Assembly (NCBI GenBank): GCA_029961685.1
Contig: JARWKL010000007.1
Location: 2,624,708 to 2,688,707, forward strand
DNA length: 64,000 nt
Origin: Aristolochia californica
Lineage: Eukaryota; Streptophyta; Magnoliopsida; Piperales; Aristolochiaceae
Reading direction: 5' to 3'
The translations under genes and the position numbers were made by a program. The notes beneath the pieces are model-generated. The model was not told where the DNA came from and made no database searches. It worked only from the letters and a program-made list of their open reading frames with translations. Positions 24,617 through 37,034 of the stretch are shown in pieces; positions within the stretch are counted from its first letter, which is position 1; the number at the start of each line of letters is the position of its first letter.

Positions 24617-27600
24617 ATGGGGAAGAAGCGAAAGCACGGAGAAGTAGGGCATCCTGAAGAACCCAAAAAGGAAGAAGTCGCTCCTGTGCGGCCTAAGCGT
24701 ACTCTATTAGGGTGGAAAGACAAGGGGGGCGTTGAGAGTAAGAATGATTCTTCGACTTTTAGAAACAGGGAGAAGGTTCTGGTCACGTGTTCCCGTCGCA
24801 TTGTTTTCAGGTGACTTGCTTACCCTAATTATTGACATTGTTTCTTGGAATTTGTTTTATTCTGTAACGAGAATTTTAAAACTTCACAGGTATCGACATT
24901 TAATGTTGAATATGGTTTCACTTTTGCCTCATTGCAAAAAAGATAACAAAGTTGAATCGAAGGAAAGCAAAGGAGCGACTTTAAATGAATTGGTTGAGCT
25001 GAGAAGCTGCTCATCTTGCTTGTTTTTTGAGGTAACGCCTGCTCTTCTGATGTACATAAGCTTTCCCATTTCATAGGTATGATGTTTGAAATGATCTCTT
25101 GGGAGAGACCCTTGTCGAGGTGGTATAACCACTGCAAGATTCACATTGTTGTGGGAATCTTCAATTGCTATGTGTCTTACCTCTTAGCAATGTTTCTTTT
25201 ATCTGTATTTTGGACTTGTATCATGTTTTCTTCTCATTTCGTTTTTGTGATCATTTTCATGTTTCAATGTCTAATATCAGTGCAGGAAACAAAAAGACTT
25301 TTATCTTTGGATGGCAAAATGTCCTAATGGACCATCCATAAAGTTCTTGGTTAAAGCTGGTAATGACTTCAATTGCAGCTCTAGCTTACCTCTGAAGACC
25401 ATATTCTTTAGTACTTAATTAATAATTACTGTCACATAAAAGAAAATTCTCCATAATGATTCTTATTCTGTTCCAATTCAGTTCATACAATGGAAGAGTT
25501 GAAGCTAACTGGCAATCACTTGCAAGGATCACGGCCAATTTTGACTTTCTCGTCCAACTTTGATAAAGAGCCTCACTGGATGCTATTAAAGGAGTTACTC
25601 ATACAGGTACACTGTATTCCAATTCTAGTATTCCATGAGAATGGTATACTCAACTGTCAATTATTCCCTATGTTAAATGGAAATTTTATTTCTCTTGAGT
25701 TAGTCATGGACAGTATGAGAGTTGTGTGGTCAATAAGCGCTTTGTTATGCTCATAAATGATTCACATTGACTAACTGAACAAATGAAGTTACGCATCCAT
25801 TGTGGCATTAATTGTTCTTTTATTCAAGATTTTGTTGAGACATGAGATAAGACAGTCAAGCAAAATAAAGGTTTTAAATATTTAATATGTTCACGAATTT
25901 CATCTTGTCCGTTCTTGTATTTTGATGAAAGTAGTGTTGCTCGGCTTCTGCATGGTGGATGGGTTTTAGGAGATTGCTTCAAGTTTCACTATATCTGTAG
26001 CCGGTGGCAGAGTATCTCATACAGTTTGGCTGGTAAAAGACTTAGTATCAACAGCTGACACACTGATATTGGTTTAAACAATCTGATGATATTATGATAC
26101 GCTGAACCATGGATTGCATGTGTGCTTGACTGGAGAAAGTTAGGTTGGTTTGGGTAATGTAGACTTGTATTATGTATTTCCAAGAAATATCTTTTTAGTG
26201 GATTTGAAATTTGGTGAGGTGGATAATCTTTTGCTATAAGCTTCTTTTTTTTTGGGGGAGGGAGAGTGTATAGGTCATTAAGGACTTTTTGAACAAGAAA
26301 ACTTCCCCAAATTCCAATTATAAGCAAGTATACTATCCCTCAATCAACTACAATTAACAGTTTGTTATAGTGGTTCGACCTAAATTCAGGACACTAATCC
26401 ACTCTTTAAGGTGTCTCCACACCATAGAGTTAAATCCTTTATGAAAAGGCCACGTGATACTTACATTTAAGGATACAAAAGCCAATTTATGTCAATGCCC
26501 TCAAAGAAATTTATATCACCAAACAAGGCTAAAGGTACACAACCCTTTCTACACCCTATGTCCGCAAAGGCCCGACCTCAAAGGTCAACAATAATGAAGG
26601 CTACACAAGCTAACTGCTAACATGGAACATGTCACCATTTGGATGCTGGTCTGACATTCAAATGCAGAGACTTTTGGGCAGCTTCTGTTTCCGGCATTTG
26701 AATGCCCGAGAAGTGGTGTGAAAATGCCAGGCTTCTAGGAACCCAAATGCCACGGTTTTGTATTCCTGTTTTGCCTGTTGTTTCTTCCAACCTCTGAATA
26801 GTCCCACCATTCAAATAAAATTTTTTTGGAGGCCCCAGACAGTTTCAAGTGTTAGTTATTCAAAATGCACTGTTAGTTTCAAATGTTTTTATCATTAAAA
26901 CATGGTGAAAAGAGGATCTTGAGACTAAAATTCTCCCAACATTAAGTGCAATATCTTGTAGGTTAGTTGGTATAACTTTTCATAAGGACGTTTTTCATTT
27001 TAATTATAAAAAGAGGAGTCTGCATCAAGTGGCATAATTTGGGCAGTCATTAATGTACAATAATCAAAGGTAGTTGAGTCAAGTTCAGGCTTTATTCAGT
27101 GAATGTCAAGAAGTGTTGTGTTAGTTGATATTGGATGGCTTAGATGCAAGCTTGGATGATCTCATGAAGTTGAAATTTCTTTGGCTCCCTCCCCCCGACT
27201 GGTTGTAATTGAACTTCGCAGAAGTTATATGGGTAATGCAGGCCAGCTGGTGTTGAAGTGGTAGGGGGCTCATCTGGTCAAACTCCCATTGTCTACTCAG
27301 GCCCAGCAGGTCATTGCAATTCTATAGATGCTGAAATGGAAGCCCTACTAGCAGGAGTGAAGCTATATATCTGGAACTTCCTCTAATTCTGTAGTGGTAG
27401 GAGGTTCAACATTAATGATTAACTTGTTAAAGAAAGGTCTCCTCCCCTTGGAAGATGAAACCCATATCACTATATCAGAAGAAATCAAGGTGATCTGGAA
27501 CTCCTTTCACGTTGTATGGCAGTATACACCACGTGCTGCTAATAGTTTTGCTGATGAACTACCCAAAGATGCGGTTTCTTGTCCAGACTTTGTATTTGGG

Positions 27601-30336
27601 CATTCCATTCTCCATACGCTTGATCCTTTCCTCCCTCTGTTTTCATGCTTAATTCTATAAGCCTTTAAATGAATTTTGCAAGTTTAAGACAAAGGATCTT
27701 ATCATTTGAATGAAAGTTTTTCCTCTAATCGTAGGTCTAGAGGCGCCCTAAATCCTCAATACTACTAGGGAACCTTGATGTGATAGTTATTTGTTAGTAA
27801 CACATAAATCAAGGCAGAATGGAATACGTTACTCCAATGACTCTCAATGTTGTTTTCCTTGAAAAAAACTGTTCAAACCTGAAATGCATTTTTTTTTATC
27901 TGTTGAAGAATTGTTGAATTTTGAAAATCTTTTTCTCTGAAAATCCATGAAGTTGTCTTTTTTTTTTGTCTTAGTGTTTGATTAACCATTTCACATTGAT
28001 GCTTTGATGCAACTCCTTTAAGAGAAGTTGGTGAAGCCTCGCTAGTCTTTTATGTTTTTTTTCTAACTATTATTTTTGTTTTTATGCCTTTCTAGTTCGA
28101 TTTAGTCTTGACATCCTGACGGTTTTTGTTTTCTTGCAGATTTTTGGGATTCCAAAGGATCATAGGAAAGCCAAACCATACCATGATCATGTATTTGTGT
28201 TTTCAATAGTTGATGACCACATATGGTTTCGGAATTACCAGGTTATTATTGTCTTGCTTTTTTTCCTTTTTTTTAATTTTTTTTTTGTGGGTGGGGGAGG
28301 GGTATAGCAAACATTAAAATCAAATAAAATTCCAGTGCTTCAGTTGTTAGTTTGCTCTGTTTGAGGGGCAGCTGCAACCTTCACATTAACCAAATATTGC
28401 TAGTGTTGATCAACAGAAAGCTACAACACTGACAAACAGTACCAATATAAAGCTCAAAGATACAGCACATGAAAAGGGTTAACTGATTGAGTTTCTCAAA
28501 GGGGTTGAAGTTTCTGCAATTCCATTTGCCACTTATCAGCCCCTTCTCAGCACAAAGGGAATATCATCTTTAATAATCTGGTGGCTTCTGCTGCTCCTAA
28601 AGTTCCAAGTACCAAACTTTTAGGTTTTTGGCTGTCATTCATAAATCTCTGGTTCTGGTATCACTTTTAAGAAGATGAATAGAGTCTTCACTTGTTTCGT
28701 TTGTTATCTGATGTCTTCAGTTTCAGTTTGCTGTGAAATATTCAAATATTATTAAGTATGCACTTGCCAAATGTCTTGTGTAAATTTCCAACTAACATCT
28801 TTGTACTCTAATTTTCTGTTTTGGTCTTTGGTTTTGGTAAAAGACTTTACTTGCCTCTATTCTAATATCTGAACTGTCAAAACAATACATTATCTTTGAA
28901 AACCGACCAAAACCTAGGGCAAGAAAACCTCTAGGAAAAGAGTTTACAGGTTGATGACCCTACAATGTGGATTATGCCCCACTTTTTTTTTTTTTTGAAT
29001 GCTTGTTTTCTTCCTTTGTATCTATGAGAATGTGAACCAAATAGGTTAGCTATAACCAGTTTTTATTTTTCTTCTTTTTTATTTCTATCCTCATGAAAAT
29101 TACTTTTGACTGTCCTCAAAAATGTTTTAGCATGTATTTAAGATTGTAAATTTTGGAATTTAGGTTTTATGCCCTTGAGTTATGACAGCCTTTCTTGTTG
29201 CAGATTTCTGTCCCTCACAATGTTGCAGATAAAGTGGAGCATGGGGGTTTAGATAAAATGACCCTTATAGAGGTTTGTAATGAGTATTCGATTTGTCATT
29301 TATCCTTGATTGGGTGATAAATATTCTAATTACTAGCCCGTTTACTCGGTTGTGGACAGGTTGGTCCAAGATTTTGTTTACAGACGATAAAAATATTTGC
29401 TGGCAGTTTTGGTGGCCCAACATTGTATGAGAACCCTTTCTTCCTGTCCCCAAACCTGGTAAATCTCGCACTCTTCATCTTGCGTTGGCAGTGATTTTTA
29501 GCCTTATCCTTTCTGCCATTTCCATATCATATCTCATGTCAATAGTGTGTAACTCGACTTTCATCTCGAGTAGGAAGTGATTTTTAGCCTTATCCTTTCT
29601 GCCATTTCCATATCATATCTCATGTCAATAGTGTGTAACTTGACCATTAGTACCTGTAGGAATATGATGGCCCCAAAAATTATGAGGATCAAGCGATCTG
29701 AGTTACCTTACCTGATCAATCTACATGGCATAAATGCAAACTACAAAAATTACTTTTATATACATACATAAATAAAGTTTTCCCTGGTGCAATAAATTCC
29801 TGTGTGAGCAGCTGCCTGATGGCAGTTCCTACATATGAATCTTATGAAGGATTTCCTTGTATACTATGGCACCAAGGCCTGGTAAAGTGACCAGGCAAAA
29901 AAAAGCCTTAAAAATAGGAGTGGTGGGGTTGTCACACCTTAACCAGTAGTGGAATGAGGTTGGGTACATCCCAAAGGACCCCAACCCATTGTGATGTTGA
30001 AGTGGATGGAGGTTAGTGTGGAAGCCGATCTACCTCACTGTTTTTGGAACCTGACATTCTTACCTTCCGAGAATTGTTTACATCCAAACAAGGAGGTTAT
30101 TCTGATCTGAGACCCATATAACAAATGAGAAATCTGGTGCTTTTCATGCGTTTGGACTATGCATTAAAGAAGAGAGACTAATATATTCTGCTGCATTACC
30201 TCAGATACGATCTATGGAGAAGAGGAAAAAGGCTGGGAAATATGCAAAGAAGATCAAGGCAAAAACAAGGAGGAAGATTCATGAATTGGAGAATCAGTTG
30301 GAACCTGATGAGTTTACTGACCTGTGGAAGGAATGA
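24617..30336 (+). CDS. BRX1: Ribosome biogenesis protein BRX1 homologue, eight exons
   Basis: Exons: 24617-24810, 24890-25031, 25281-25359, 25482-25606, 28140-28241, 29204-29272, 29360-29458 and 30205-30336. Phases agree throughout and give 313 residues, the usual family length. A lysine-rich N-terminus (MGKKRKHGE) is followed by a Brix domain from about residue 55 to 240 (VLVTCSRRI, FYLWMAKCPNGPSIKFLV, TGNHLQGSRPILTFS, GGPTLYENPFFLSPNL), then a basic tail with KRKKAGKYAKKIKAKTRRK. BRX1 is a nucleolar assembly factor of the 60S ribosomal subunit; yeast Brx1 works with Ebp2 in pre-60S particles. Intron 4 is 2.5 kb and holds a LINE RNase H remnant; intron 7 holds a 65-bp duplication. Start is the ATG giving the conserved lysine-rich N-terminus. 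Confidence 0.95.
27230..27660 (+). pseudogene. LINE-type RNase H fragment in intron 4 of BRX1
   Basis: Broken frames read AEMEALLAGVKL near 27335-27365 and, from about 27390, VVVGGSTLMINLLKKG and YTPRAANSFADELPKDA. These are the middle and end of the plant RVT_3/RNase H domain found at the end of LINEs. A stop interrupts it at about 27385, so it is not functional. Confidence 0.7.
29490..29640. repeat. 65-bp direct repeat in BRX1 intron 7
   Basis: A 65-bp unit starting AGTGATTTTTAGCCTTATCC is present at 29490-29554 and 29576-29640 with no mismatch that I see, separated by 21 bp. Confidence 0.95.
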
Positions 30337-32074
30337 TGCCTTCCTTGTAGTCTTTTCTTGAGCTCATTTGTTTTTAAAAGCACATGTGGCTCATGCGGAG
30401 CCTATTTTGGTGTTAGCCCTGTTATTCGTTTTTCCATCGGTAGAGAAACATAACCGATGTGTTGTATTTTCCTGCCTGAGGCCATGACTCGTTAGAACAC
30501 AATGGATTACTACATTCTGTAATGAAACAGAAAAAGCAGTTTCATTATCAGGAAAACTGAATTTTGTTTGTCAATTTGTAACTGAAGGTGAAAAGTTCAG
30601 TTCATCATTCTAAATTTCTAAGTGTGGTTACTTGGAAGTTGTAGACAGGTGGTAAATGGGAGGGGGTAAGGGTTAACTGCTTTTCCACAACAGCTTAACA
30701 AAGTACCATTGAATGCCAAATAGGTGATCTTCAATTATTGTTATGTACCAGACAAGGTTGACAGGCTGAAAAGAGGTAACCTGGGTTTGGCACGCCGTGG
30801 AGGCTAAACATAGTTGTTTTCAAATTCATAAACAAATATGTCTGACCCTTGGGTTTTGAGTAAAGTTGCTTTTGATAGAGACTAATGTTGGTACCCCTGT
30901 CCAATGGGATGGGCCTGCTTAACTCTTTCTCCTTATAGATATGGGAATCATCTGCTCATAACAGTACTAGAGGTTTTAGCTTTATCCAACGATAAGATTG
31001 GATTGGTGTTGAAGGTTCCCTCTTTCAAGAACAAAATCAAACTTTGGTTAGCAATGATTTAAATAAGATCATATAATTAATTTCCACATTCTTCAATGAA
31101 TTAGCAACAAACCCCATATGGTTTGGGCAAAATTCGGGTAGAGCCAAATGAGAAATGTTTCCATTTCAGATCAGTCTTCACCAGATAATTTTCCTCTTCT
31201 GCTCATCATTCATTAGCTCCCCATTACTCCAAATCCCTTCACTCTATTTCCTACAAGCTTTCTACTTATAAGCCTCAATTATTTACGAAATGATTCTCCA
31301 CTTATTAAACTCTTTAGGGTTTTATGAAACAAAATTTATCCACTATCAAGTTTGAAATTTATTTCCAGTAGTCAATTGGATTGATTACTACCCGCTGCTT
31401 CAATGAAACAAGGGTCGAGGAAATTGGGCTGAAAGCTGAAACTGAAACCCTAAAAAGAGCACTCCTGACACCGATTCCTCCTATTTTTAGAAAGAAGGCC
31501 GGGTCCCACTCTGCCATCCCTGATTGTTCGGGGACACCATCTGGAATTATGTCCACAGCATTTGCCTCTCCTTACCATAAACCTTTCCTTACCAGAAAGT
31601 TATCTCTTTCTAAAAAGAGTAAAAACCCGCCTGGCCTGTGGCCACCGCAGCACCCAAATAATTCACACTTGACCTGCTCTCTTCTTCTCTTTCCTGCCTC
31701 TGTAGTTCCACTCGGGTTGGACTTATTTACTTCTCCGGCCGACCCTTTCCCTTTACAATAACAAATGCTCTTACGGCCATCTAAGAAATCACCCCTCTTT
31801 AACGGGTTGATCATTTTTCATTAACCCCACATTTCAGTTTTCATGAGACAGTGTATTTGACAGAGTAAATACTGCTAGTTTTACTTGGTGCTTAGAGATT
31901 CACAACCTTTTGATCATTTCTTATCTGCTCATGATGTATATTGTCGACAAGTCTTTTTGCAGATCCTTGTCGTTCTTGAGAATAGCCGGCAGGTGGTCTT
32001 TGCTTGAAGTTCACCGCTCATCTTTATAGAACTAGGTTGTTAATGCTAGAAACGCTCAATGTTGGGTTGGTGTT
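30337..32074. other. 3' flank of BRX1, no gene seen
   Basis: 3' UTR followed by spacer. A 126-codon plus-strand frame (31381-31761) opens with ATT/ATG-like codons and has no recognisable motif; it may be retroelement debris. Confidence 0.4.
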
Positions 32075-33240
32075 ATGAGATACATATTTTTATTGATTAA
32101 GAGTGGTATTTAATACAATTTAGAACATAAAAGATAAATACAATCATGGAGATCTTATTTATTAAACCGAAAAGAATATAATCTATTATCATGCCCCTTC
32201 AAGATAGGCCATGTTTAGAGAGGCCAATCTTGTCTCTTAGCAACTGAAACTGTGAACGTGACATTGGCTTTATAAAGAGATCATACCCTAAAGGGACGAA
32301 AATGGAGGAAGGAGTTCGGTGTCAATGAGAGGTGATGATGACTATATCGTTGCGAATCTGGCGAGGGTTGGGAAGGTATGGTTGCTCTGCTAGGGTACGA
32401 CAAGCCCATAGTGTGAGAATGAGATGTGGTGGTCAACGATTCGACGGAAAATCATAGACAAAAATGACGATCAAAATTCAAAATCAATAGGCAGGGGCAA
32501 CGGGTAGGCCAAATCAATGGACAATGATAGTTGGCAACGAGTTTTGATTGGTGCAATGTCTTGCGACAACCCTGGCAGTGGTTTGCGATAGTCTCCTTTC
32601 GGAAATGGTGATTGAGGCTTGAAACAATGACTGGAAATTTGTTGGCAAGGGTTGTAAGCAAAGATAGAAAGGAGGGGAATGGTTGAGACGCGAGTAGGTT
32701 TGCTTATGGCTTCCGACACTCTCATTGAGGACGAAGAGATCAATTTTGTGTATGATGAGAGCATCCGTGTAGTGTGGATTAAAGGTGTCGCATGAGTAGA
32801 GGAGAAATGGAAGAGGAAGAGATGGCAGAGATGCAATCCATCACTTCTGGTGGCTCAACTTGAATCGTTGGAGGTGCACGGAAGATCAGCCGGTACGAGT
32901 TTTCGCTGGAGAGGGTGTTGCAAAGAGGGAGTGACGAGCGAATATTATTTTGAATAAAAAATAAATGGGAATAATGCATATATAGAGGATTAATTGATCT
33001 ACTCTGATACTATATGAGATGCTGAATTGAACCACATTTTTACATTGATTAAGAGTGATATTTATACAATTTAGAAAAGAAAGAATAATTACAATTATGG
33101 AGATCTGATCTCCTAAACCATAGGGAAGATAAGAAATCTTATCACCTAAATAGAAGGGAAGATAGTGCAAGGTGATGGCTATCATTTGACAAATTACTGC
33201 ACTACTTGGTGAGATAATTTTGTATGAAGAACCTTGCAAC
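32075..33240 (-). mobile_element. Small non-autonomous LTR retroelement, minus strand
   Basis: Two direct repeats bracket the stretch: about 32075-32240 and about 33015-33240 share TTGATTAAGAGTG, TATTTA.TACAATTTAGAA and CAAT.ATGGAGATCT. Read on the minus strand, the upstream repeat is followed by AGTATCAGAGTAG at about 33002-33014, a slightly mutated copia primer-binding site (TGGTATCAGAGC). The interior of about 0.8 kb has no RT or integrase. Size and arrangement suit a deleted copia element or TRIM-like element. Confidence 0.65.
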
Positions 33241-36200
33241 TGTGTAGTGGCATGCGAGTGACATAAAACGAGACTTTCTTCTTAGTAGATGTTAATATCA
33301 CTACGATTGATCATTGTTACGATCTTTTTCAAGACACTGTGATACCTTGGAGGATGTGTTAGCCAAATGAGGGCAGACACTTACCAACACATGCACAACT
33401 TTAAATATATGAAATATATATACCACACAATCAGGTCACAAGACAAACTAAAGCTTCCATTTGTTTAATAACCTTATTAGTCGAAACCTTTCTCAAGGAA
33501 AAGATCACAAATACCATGTCTAATAACCTTACAATTTTTTCGTGACAAAGCGACATGCCATAACTCACTAGGCTAACTTGTGGTTCTTAATTGAGGAATA
33601 TTTTTTGTAAGTTAGACAATCGAGTGCTACCCCCTTAAAGATTCACAAAAGGATTCTTCTTCAAATGGAACTAAGATTTCTACTTGTCTACTCTGTGGCC
33701 TCCAGGCCTTCCACCCAAGTGTCAACATATCCCTCCTTAATTTGTAATATTAGAGAGTAATTATATTCATCTGGCTAGTTTTGGTGGATTGAAACAGATG
33801 TGGCATGGCACTCCAAGCAGAGGTTAGGTGGTTGCTTAGCTTGTTAACAATAATTTACACCAATGGGCTAAATCACTGTCTGAGGTTCCTATCAAATAAA
33901 AAAAAAATGGGTCTTTTTTCCGGAACTTTTGTTTATTACTGAAGATGACGAGTTTGGTGGCCTAATTCGGTAAACTCAAACCTAGAACCTTGAAATAAAT
34001 AAAATGGTATTTTTCTGGCTCAGTGAGTTAGGTATATCATAAACAATAAGTGAGGAACGAGTACGTTTAGTGGACTTTCAGATAATACATTGAAGGCGAC
34101 TGTAGAGAATTGCGTCTCCGACAGCTAAAGAGAATTTCGTTTGTGCATGAATATGTACTCTTCAGAAGATCATTATCCCAAAGAAAAATCAGTTTGAGCT
34201 GCGGGGATTTACCATCTGGATTGTATTATCATTCGTTTTCAGCAGAAACAGTGAGGAGCGGGAAGCAGACCGGCTGAACTCATTAGATTCTGAAAAGGTT
34301 GCTGAGGCAGACAAGCAATCTCGATTTCCATCTCTCCTTCCTTCTTTCTCTGAAAAGAAACAAACAAACAAACCGAAAACTATACTGGTATGTGCGCGTG
34401 CTTTGGCTAAAAGCGATGCTCAAGGGGAACACAGAAAGCCATTAATTAGTGAGTTTAAATTAATTGTGTTTGTTGGGCAAGCAACAAGAACAGAGAAGGT
34501 CGGTTCTTAAAATAAGGCAAACAGTGGACGTCGTCGATATTGACACTAAAGGTTTTTAGAACTAGAAGGAAAGCAAATGGGAACGAAAGAAAAAAAGGGA
34601 GAGAATTACGGAGAAAGGCCGATGATTTGTTTAAACCTGCTTTCGTTTTAGGCTGCAACATCGGGGGGAGTCAATGTCTATAAAATGGATGGCTCGCGAC
34701 ACTGGGCAGATCCCATGCTTCGACCGGAGATGGGTCCCTTTCTATTGTTGACAAAAGGGTTTAGGGCCGTATGCCAGTAATGTCAAGTAATGTCAAAGTA
34801 AAAGAAAAAGCGCCCACCTGAGTGGGTGAAGGAGAGAGGGAGAGAGACAGCCAGAGAAAGAGAGCTAAGAGAAATGCAACTTGGCTTTTCCAATGCCTAC
34901 TCGTTTTGGGAAATGAGAAAAGATAAACGAAATGCCTTCTGCTGATCAGTTCAAAATTTGGAACAGATCACGAATCATTATCTTCCTCAAACTCTTACTT
35001 GGATTTTAATGAGAGAGGAACGCGTCAACTGAATTATGGTCAAATGAATTCTCAATCCAGTAAGTCATCTTAGATCAAATGATAAGATGACCCATGGCCC
35101 TGTTAAGTTGGCGGAAACAAATTATACAGATGTTCGTTGAGGCTACTCCAATTTCAAACCCGTTAATTCGAGCTCTCATCGAACATTTAGTCTTGGTTGA
35201 CTCCAGTTAATTAACCAAAAAAGGCGATCATTTAACCTTGTAAACATCTCAAACACCATTAATAATTTACGATCGATCATCAAGCTGTCCGCTGTGAATA
35301 TCAACTCGCTCCTTTTTCCTGTTTCATTACCAAGCATAATACCTTCCCTCCATTTTCAAGGTTGTTCCAGAGTTAATTTCCTCCTTCTGGGTCTCGAAAA
35401 AGAGTCACAATTCCTGCTAATTCACCAGAAAAAACAGAAAAATTGCCTTCTTAAAACTCTTCTCACGCTTCTTGACAACTGAAATCAGAACAAAACTACG
35501 CAAAAAGACATTCTTTTTATATACGAGCAACGAAGAAGACGGTGGGTGACCCAGAAAGACCAAAATCAACATCGGGAAGCCAAAAAACCCGATCGTGTGA
35601 AGGACACCAAGTCGGGTCCACCGGATTGACCTCTTCCGTCATCTTATCTTTTACCACGTGTACGCTGGTGATGTGCTCTCTCTTCGCGCAAATGAAAGAA
35701 ACTTTTGGCCTTTTTCCATATTATTTATTTCATATCTTTCCGTTCCGCCGATCCGACTAACGGAAGACTCCGGGCGCGCCGGAAGTATTAAAAAGCCGAA
35801 AAAGAAGGGCTGCCGGTCGGCCGGGTCCCACACCTTGTGTTTCTTTAAGCCGTCCGATTTCTTTTCTCTTTCAGCTATCGGGACCCGCACATCCAACGCT
35901 TCTCCCTTGCTCGATCCTCACAGGGAAGAAGGGAAGATCAGATGCTAGCACACGTGTTACTCCCCGCCGGTCATTGTTATGTAATGCCTATGTCATTCGT
36001 GGCGCCAAATCCTCGCCGACTTTGCACCTATTAACGGCGACGTTTAAATGAGGAAATTACGAACATACCATTGGCCATAGTTTTCTCTGTGCTATCCCAT
36101 TTCTAGAAATTGATATCACTATTGGGTACATATATTGCCCTAATGAACTGAACCAAAGTGACACCGTTAGTGACGGGAGTCTGAAGTTCGGTCAAGGTTC

Positions 36201-37034
36201 TTCCTAAAATGATTCGTTAAATTAAAATATTTTTAACTAATAAATTTAATATATTTTTACTCTCTAATTTATGTGAGACTATTTCGAAGTCGTGTCTGTA
36301 CATGAGGCCGTCACTTTTTACATGATACATGCATAGCAATCTAAAAGGTTTGGATCCATCGGTCAGCTAGTGCATGTGTAAATGTTAACATTCATGTGCA
36401 TCTCTGGATATGCTAGCGTCCTGGGTGAAGAAAGTAATTAAATTCGAAATAATGGGGTATTTTAGTAAAATCAAGTTTAGTCAGGGAGCGTTGACACGAC
36501 GATACGTTCCCCCGGTGCCGACTACGGCCCAAAGGCTCTTTCCTTCTCTTCTAAAACTGCCTTCTGTAGTTTACGGCGGTTTTGTCCGTGTGGATCGGTT
36601 GAAGAATTACCAGCTCCGTCACCTCCTTGTGTGTGTTATCTAAAATTTTGGTTTGGTTTATCAAAGTCGCCGTGATTTTGGAGAGAGAGAGGAAGGAGAC
36701 TATCAGCAGGCAAAAAGAAGCTTGTCTTTTGTTTAGAGGCATTGAATTCTAATTTCATTTCTTTCCTTTTACTTTGTATCTGATTCTTTTTCCGTCTCCG
36801 ACTTGCTCTGATTTAAACCGACTCTCTTTGGCAGAGACCGGCCATGGAATCTCCTTATTTCTCTTATTAACCCAGAGAGAAGAAAACACAAGTCAGTTTC
36901 GCCATTAATGGAGATGCTTTTTGGGAAACAGAAAGAGAAAGGAAGGTAACTGGATTGCTGTCAAGGACAATAAGGAAACTCGCAATCAAGGCCAGCGAGC
37001 GCAGCAGAAGCACCACCAGATTACTTACGGGACG
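33241..37034. other. Long intergenic region upstream of the TGA gene
   Basis: No gene supported. CACGTG cores occur near 35647 and 35949 and a TATA-like TCTATAAAATGG at about 34678. The 36800-37034 part is the likely 5' leader of the TGA gene. A 63-codon minus-strand frame at 36551-36742 starts with ATG and a hydrophobic N-terminus but overlaps this leader and matches nothing known to me. Confidence 0.4.

Noticed and set aside
31381..31761. 126-codon plus-strand ORF
   Set aside because: No recognisable domain; proline- and serine-rich composition and repeat surroundings suggest chance or retroelement debris.
36551..36742. 63-codon minus-strand ORF with ATG and hydrophobic N-terminus
   Set aside because: It overlaps the probable leader of the TGA gene on the other strand, has no motif, and its hydrophobic stretch is short; no support for a secreted peptide.
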